From Acholeplasmataceae bacterium (GTDB lineage: Bacteria > Bacillota_I > Bacilli_A > Acholeplasmatales > Acholeplasmataceae): 9,089 bases of DNA. Position 1 is the stretch's first letter. Every line of letters starts with the position of its first letter. Below are positions 5,748 through 9,089 of this stretch, piece by piece. The notes under the pieces were generated by a model. That model made no database searches. It was not told the origin of the DNA and worked only from the letters and a program-made list of their open reading frames with translations. The DNA lies in contig DOYO01000083.1 of NCBI GenBank assembly GCA_003518475.1, positions 1 to 9,089 of the forward strand, in the 5' to 3' direction. Position numbers and translations under genes: made by a program.

Positions 5748-5771
5748 TATAATAAAATTGGTGATAAAATG
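5748..5771 (+). promoter_or_regulatory. -10 box and ribosome binding site of the trmFO operon
   Basis: TATAAT (5748-5753) follows the preceding terminator by 26 bases. The -35 region (TGAAGA, 5725-5730, 17-base spacer) is weak. Transcription would start near 5760, leaving only about nine leader bases with GGTGAT (5760-5765), which can pair with the 16S 3' end, before the ATG at 5769. This element fixes the trmFO start: the same frame stays open back to 5643, but that stretch spans the terminator and this promoter. Confidence 0.55.
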
Positions 5772-7058
5772 GTCAAAATAATTGGCGCAGGACTTGCAGG
5801 CGTTGAAGCTGCATACTATCTTGCCAATCAAAACATCAAGGTTAAGCTCTACGAAATGAGACCGAAAAAAATGACACCTGCGCATCAAACAGGGCATTTT
5901 GCTGAACTCGTTTGTTCAAATTCATTAAGATCCAATGACATCCATAATGCTGTGGGTCTTTTGAAGTATGAAATGATTGAATTCAATTCTTTAATCATGA
6001 AGGCTGCAGTACTTGCGCAAGTTCCAGCAGGTTCAAGTCTGGCAGTCGACAGAGATATATTCTCTGCATTTATAGAACAAGAAATCAAGAATCATCCCAA
6101 TATAGAAGTCATTTATGACGAAGTGACCTCAATCAATCCTGACGAATATACAATCATCAGCGCTGGTCCTTTGGCAAGTGAAGCATTATCTGAAGAAATA
6201 TCCAATTTATTTCATCAGGATCACCTTCATTTCTTTGATGCGATTGCGCCAATCATCGATGCAAGTTCGATCAATATGGAAATTGCGTATTTAAAAAGCA
6301 GATATGACAAGGGAGAAGCTGCTTATATCAACTGTCCGATGAACAAAGAAGAGTATGAAGCTTTTTATCATGCATTGATCGAATCTAAAAAGGTTGAAGT
6401 CAAGGGCTTTGAAAATAATGTATTTGAAGGGTGCATGCCTGTTGAAGTCATGGCAGCCAGAGGCATCGAAACACTGCTTTATGGCCCCCTTAAACCAGTC
6501 GGATTAGAAGAAGATGGAAAGAAAAGACCGTATGCTGTCATCCAACTCAGACAAGATGATGCTGCAAAAAGTATGTATAACATCGTCGGATTCCAGACAC
6601 ATCTGACATGGGATGAACAAAAAAGAGTCATTCGCATGATTCCAGGATTGGAAAATGCGAACATTTTAAGATATGGCGTCATGCACCGGAACACTTACCT
6701 TGAATCCCCTAAATTGCTGAATTCAAGTTATCAGACCCTGATGTATCCAAAGCTCTTTTTTGCTGGACAAATCAGCGGAGTCGAGGGGTATGTAGAAAGC
6801 GCTGCATCAGGTTTAAATGCTGCGATTCAAATGAGCCAATTGATTAAGTTTAACAGGTTGATGCCGCTTCCCAAGGATACAATGATGGGTGCGATGGCGC
6901 ATTACATATCCACGCCGAATGCATCATTTGTTCCAATGAACGCCAATCTGGGATTATTCCCGGGATTGGAATACAAGCATTCTAAAAAAATGAGAAAAGA
7001 ACTTTATGCGAAGCGCTCGCTCGATTCCTTAAAAGTGTATAAGGAGGGATTGGTTTGA
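5769..7058 (+). CDS. trmFO: Methylenetetrahydrofolate-tRNA-(uracil-54-C5)-methyltransferase
   Basis: This flavoenzyme makes ribothymidine at position 54 of the tRNA T-loop using methylene-THF as carbon source and FAD/NAD(P)H as reductant; it is the Gram-positive substitute for TrmA. The 429 residues (about 435 in Bacillus subtilis) carry the FAD-binding GAGLAGVEAAYYLA (6-19), YEMRP (28-32), ELVCSNSLRS with Cys49, VPAGSSLAVDR (85-95), KSRYDKGEAAYINCPM (176-191), EGCMPVEVMAARG with Cys222, RPYAVIQLRQDDAA, GFQTHL, YGVMHRNT, and GQISGVEGYVESAASGLNAA near the end. Cys49 and Cys222 line up with Bacillus Cys53 and Cys226, the catalytic pair. I start at ATG 5769 because homologues begin just before the GxGxxG. 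It is the first gene of an overlapping run with xerC, an order also known from Bacillus. Its need for reduced folate links it functionally to folT upstream. Confidence 0.97.
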   Translation: MVKIIGAGLAGVEAAYYLANQNIKVKLYEMRPKKMTPAHQTGHFAELVCSNSLRSNDIHNAVGLLKYEMIEFNSLIMKAAVLAQVPAGSSLAVDRDIFSAFIEQEIKNHPNIEVIYDEVTSINPDEYTIISAGPLASEALSEEISNLFHQDHLHFFDAIAPIIDASSINMEIAYLKSRYDKGEAAYINCPMNKEEYEAFYHALIESKKVEVKGFENNVFEGCMPVEVMAARGIETLLYGPLKPVGLEEDGKKRPYAVIQLRQDDAAKSMYNIVGFQTHLTWDEQKRVIRMIPGLENANILRYGVMHRNTYLESPKLLNSSYQTLMYPKLFFAGQISGVEGYVESAASGLNAAIQMSQLIKFNRLMPLPKDTMMGAMAHYISTPNASFVPMNANLGLFPGLEYKHSKKMRKELYAKRSLDSLKVYKEGLV

Positions 7059-7963
7059 GTATTATTAGTGACTATAAGTCTTATTTGCTCATTGAAAAGA
7101 ACTATTCAGACAATACCATCACGAGCTATATGAAGGATATTTCTGATTTCGAGAATTTCATTCATAAAGAAGAGCTTGCAAAGGATTTGCTGGATGTCAC
7201 CAGAGAACGTCTAGGCAGACATTATCTGTCTTTTTTGGATGCTGAAGGGTATGCAAAAAAGTCGATCGCCCGCAAAATCTCATCATTAAGAACTTTTTAT
7301 GACTATTTAATCACGAATAAACACATCGATATCAATATATTCACCAATCTTGAAACGCCAAAAGTTCCTAAAAAACTACCCCAAATCATCAATGATTCTG
7401 AAATCGACATGTTGTTCAAGTCGATTGATCGATTCAAACCATTGGGATTTAGAAATTATGTACTTTTAGATCTTTTATTCAGTTGCGGACTCAGAGCAAG
7501 CGAGCTCACAGAAATCACAATCAAAGACATTCAAATTGATCGTGAGCAAATCCTAATCCACGGAAAGGGATCCAAAGATCGCTATGTTCCACTTCATGGA
7601 AAACTGATAGATGATTTAAAGCAGTATTTGACCTACATCAGACCTATACTTTTATCAAAAGGTCCTACTTCCTATGAAGCACACGTCTTTATCAATTACA
7701 AGGGTACGCCGTTAACTGTTAGAGGGTTACAGCTTATATTAAAACAAATTATTAAAAATTCAGGAGAAACCTATAAGATTCACCCGCATATGCTCAGGCA
7801 TGCTTTCGCAACCACGCTGCTCAATCATGGTGCTGATTTACGTGTTGTTCAAGAGCTTCTTGGACATGAGCATCTAAAATCCACACAAATTTATACACAT
7901 GTATCCAGTGAAGTCTTAAAGGAAAAATATAAAACCACATCTCCGAGAATGGTGAAAAAATAA
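7055..7963 (+). CDS. xerC: Site-specific tyrosine recombinase XerC/CodV type
   Basis: It acts at the dif site with a partner recombinase to resolve chromosome dimers before division. The 302 residues comprise the N-terminal SAM-like DNA-binding domain (about 1-85) and the catalytic domain (about 107-300). The full catalytic set is visible: Arg147 (CGLRASEL), Lys171 (HGKGSKDRYVPL), His245 and Arg248 (HPHMLRHAFAT), His271 (LLGHEHLKSTQIYTH) and nucleophile Tyr280. Length is typical of XerC/D (about 295-305), and no integrase-type extension is present, so this is housekeeping rather than phage. XerC is chosen over XerD because trmFO-xerC adjacency is the Bacillus order; sequence alone would not decide. 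The start is TTG at 7055 with AAGGAGG (7041-7047), overlapping the trmFO stop by four bases. Confidence 0.93.
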   Translation: MSIISDYKSYLLIEKNYSDNTITSYMKDISDFENFIHKEELAKDLLDVTRERLGRHYLSFLDAEGYAKKSIARKISSLRTFYDYLITNKHIDINIFTNLETPKVPKKLPQIINDSEIDMLFKSIDRFKPLGFRNYVLLDLLFSCGLRASELTEITIKDIQIDREQILIHGKGSKDRYVPLHGKLIDDLKQYLTYIRPILLSKGPTSYEAHVFINYKGTPLTVRGLQLILKQIIKNSGETYKIHPHMLRHAFATTLLNHGADLRVVQELLGHEHLKSTQIYTHVSSEVLKEKYKTTSPRMVKK

Positions 7964-8487
7964 TGGAATTCGGACCGATGATTATCGAAGATGGATTGAT
8001 TCAGCAAGGCGCGTTAAAACACAGAAAAACTGTGCGCGCAATCATCAAAAACGACAAAAACGAGCTCTTGATGGTGTATTCCAAATGGTTTGATGACTAT
8101 ACGTTTCCAGGCGGTGGAGTTAAACAAGACGAGAATGAGATTGATGGGCTAAAAAGAGAATTGAAAGAAGAATTAGGTGCATTATCGGTTGAGGTCAAAC
8201 AGGTTGTGGGACAGATTCAAGAGCTGCGCTATGGAATCACCGGAACCGACGATGTTTTTCTTCAAACATCAAAATATTACCTATGTGAAATTCTTCAGTT
8301 CGGCAAGCAGGAACTCATTGGAAGAGAAATACTCCACGGCATTGAGCCGAGATGGGTAAAGGCAGAAGATGCACTCATACAAAATATGAAAGTGATGAAC
8401 AATTCTCATCATCAAGTTAAAGGGTTAAAAACAGTATTGATACGAGAAAATAATGTGTTAAGAGCGCTAAAAGGAGAATCATCATGA
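7963..8487 (+). CDS. Nudix hydrolase
   Basis: It hydrolyses a nucleoside diphosphate linked to some other group, with Mg2+ bound by the Nudix box. The box is complete at 51-73: G51-x5-E57-x7-R65-E66-L-x-E69-E70-x-G72. VRAIIKNDKNELLMVY (24-39) forms the usual first strands and TFPGGG leads into the box. The 174 residues make a single-domain protein; the N-terminal 20 residues and C-terminal HHQVKGLKT region give no substrate clue. The neighbours (dut, overlapping by four bases, and xerC, overlapping by one base as TAATG) suggest a nucleotide-pool clean-up role such as a non-standard dNTP, but this is inference. A role on a sugar-nucleotide or capped RNA is equally open. Confidence 0.88.
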   Translation: MEFGPMIIEDGLIQQGALKHRKTVRAIIKNDKNELLMVYSKWFDDYTFPGGGVKQDENEIDGLKRELKEELGALSVEVKQVVGQIQELRYGITGTDDVFLQTSKYYLCEILQFGKQELIGREILHGIEPRWVKAEDALIQNMKVMNNSHHQVKGLKTVLIRENNVLRALKGESS

Positions 8488-8927
8488 GACAATTTGAAGT
8501 GGTAACGAAATTTAAAAATCAAGGAGTATCCATCCCTAAAAGAGCAACTGAAAACAGTGCAGGATATGATTTATCCAGCATTTCGGATGTAACAATCTTG
8601 CCTGGTGAAATCAAGATGATTCCAACTGGACTCAAGGTTTCCATGCCGAAAAATGAAGCGCTTTTTGTTTTCCCAAGATCATCTTTAGCAATCAAAAAAG
8701 GCTTGATGATGAGCAATAGCGTCGGTGTTATTGATGCTGATTATTACGGAAATAGCGACAATGAAGGACACATCATGGTTCCGCTTTACAATTTCAAACC
8801 AGAACCTGTCACTGTATTGAAGGGTGAACGCATCGCTCAAGGCATCTTCATGGCATACTTGAAAACAAACACCGATGAAACAGACGGCAACGTGCGTTTA
8901 GGTGGTTTTGGAAGCAGCGGTCAATAA
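8484..8927 (+). CDS. dut: dUTP diphosphatase (trimeric type)
   Basis: It converts dUTP to dUMP and pyrophosphate, keeping uracil out of DNA and feeding thymidylate synthesis. All five family motifs are present in 147 residues: AGYDL (26-30), PRSSLAIKKGL (64-74), GVIDADYYG (81-89, with Asp84 and Tyr87 at the catalytic and uracil-stacking positions), GERIAQGIF (114-122) and the C-terminal arm RLGGFGSSG (138-146). The YYGNSDNEGHI form of motif 3 fits the Firmicute/phage subgroup. The ATG overlaps the Nudix stop as ATGA, with AAGGAG (8471-8476) as SD, so translation is probably coupled. Its product pathway meets Ung, encoded earlier in the window. No terminator is visible after its stop; the next promoter begins five bases later. 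Confidence 0.96.
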   Translation: MRQFEVVTKFKNQGVSIPKRATENSAGYDLSSISDVTILPGEIKMIPTGLKVSMPKNEALFVFPRSSLAIKKGLMMSNSVGVIDADYYGNSDNEGHIMVPLYNFKPEPVTVLKGERIAQGIFMAYLKTNTDETDGNVRLGGFGSSGQ

Positions 8928-8931
8928 CACC

Positions 8932-8960
8932 TTGTAAATAGACATCTTCAATGATAAAAT
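8932..8960 (+). promoter_or_regulatory. Promoter of the zinc-ribbon gene
   Basis: TTGTAA (8932-8937, 4/6) and TAAAAT (8955-8960, 5/6) are separated by 17 bases, and TG at 8952-8953 makes an extended -10. Transcription would start near 8967, about 26 bases before the ATG. This is the best-formed two-box promoter in the window. Confidence 0.7.
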
Positions 8961-8992
8961 AGATTCAACAAACCATGAGGGAGGGATCATTC

Positions 8993-9089
8993 ATGCCATA
9001 CTGTCCAAACTGTGGAACACAGGTCAGAGAAACACAAAACATCTGTCAAAACTGTGGAAATAATCTCAATTTTTCCAAACAAAAAATCA
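8993..9089 (+). CDS. Zinc-ribbon protein, N-terminal part only
   Basis: A new frame starts at ATG 8993 behind a strong purine SD (GAGGGAGGG, 8977-8985) and is open to the window end. The 32 visible codons contain two CxxCG knuckles, Cys4/Cys7 and Cys18/Cys21 (YCPNCGTQV and ICQNCGNNL), the pattern of the short zinc_ribbon_2 domain at the N-terminus of many Firmicute proteins. That domain is commonly followed by membrane segments or other domains, which would lie outside the window, so the function cannot be told. It is separated from dut by its own promoter. Confidence 0.8.
   Translation, partial: MPYCPNCGTQVRETQNICQNCGNNLNFSKQKI

Noticed and set aside
5640..5897. Minus-strand open frame of 85 codons across the trmFO start
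   Set aside because: It crosses a terminator, a promoter and the conserved trmFO N-terminus, and has no recognisable motif.
7055..7963. Phage or mobile-element integrase marking an island
   Set aside because: Length, motifs and the trmFO-overlapping position fit housekeeping XerC. There are no att-like repeats, tRNA or phage genes nearby.
8177..8359. Second + strand frame of 60 codons inside the Nudix gene
   Set aside because: It lies wholly inside a well-supported Nudix coding region and has no SD or family motif.
1..9089. UGA read as tryptophan (Mycoplasma-type code)
   Set aside because: TGA is the natural stop of trmFO (7056-7058) and of the Nudix gene (8485-8487) at full family length, and conserved Trp codons are TGG.
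1..9089. CRISPR array, IS element, tRNA or rRNA
   Set aside because: No regularly spaced direct repeats outside the protein repeats, no transposase or paired terminal repeats, and no cloverleaf or rRNA signature was seen on reading.

Overview
The window (about 9.1 kb, AT-rich) looks like chromosomal DNA of a low-GC Firmicute or a Mollicutes-related lineage that keeps the standard code. TGA ends two genes here (trmFO and the Nudix gene), every tryptophan is TGG, and Shine-Dalgarno sites are of the AAGGAGG type. This argues against the UGA=Trp Mollicutes. An Acholeplasma/Izemoplasma/Erysipelotrichia-like host is a guess from gene content and low GC, not a proven assignment. All genes are on the + strand.

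Left part (1-3710): the 3' end of a large repeat protein, with eight full carbohydrate-binding-like repeats of 45-48 residues, runs in from outside the window. A promoter then starts a compact cluster: a Sec11/SipW-type signal peptidase, a membrane protein of the same architecture that seems to have lost the catalytic residues, a second Sec11/SipW-type signal peptidase, and uracil-DNA glycosylase (ung). The middle gene, a likely pseudo-signal-peptidase between two apparently active ones, is the most unusual thing in the window.

Middle part (3711-5721): a promoter feeds directly into a tetrahydrofolate (THF) riboswitch controlling folT, the substrate-binding subunit of an ECF folate transporter. 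The riboswitch output hairpin hides the folT ribosome binding site and is followed by six T's. folT ends in a clean terminator. Next is a single-gene unit for a secreted lipoprotein of unknown function, whose C-terminus carries a DxxxGAT motif like that of covalently flavinylated FMN-binding domains. It has its own promoter and terminator.

Right part (5722-9089): a tightly overlapping operon trmFO - xerC - Nudix hydrolase - dut (folate-dependent tRNA m5U54 methylation, chromosome dimer resolution, nucleotide hydrolysis and dUTP removal), with 1-4 base overlaps at each junction. A good promoter behind dut then drives a zinc-ribbon protein cut by the window end.

Functional links: folate uptake (FolT) and folate use (TrmFO takes its methyl group from methylene-THF) occur together, as do two uracil-in-DNA defences (Ung and dUTPase). 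The signal peptidase cluster and the secreted repeat protein suggest a surface-protein export theme, but a direct enzyme-substrate link is inference only. No IS element, CRISPR array, tRNA or rRNA was seen, and no gene-free stretch exceeds about 200 bases.
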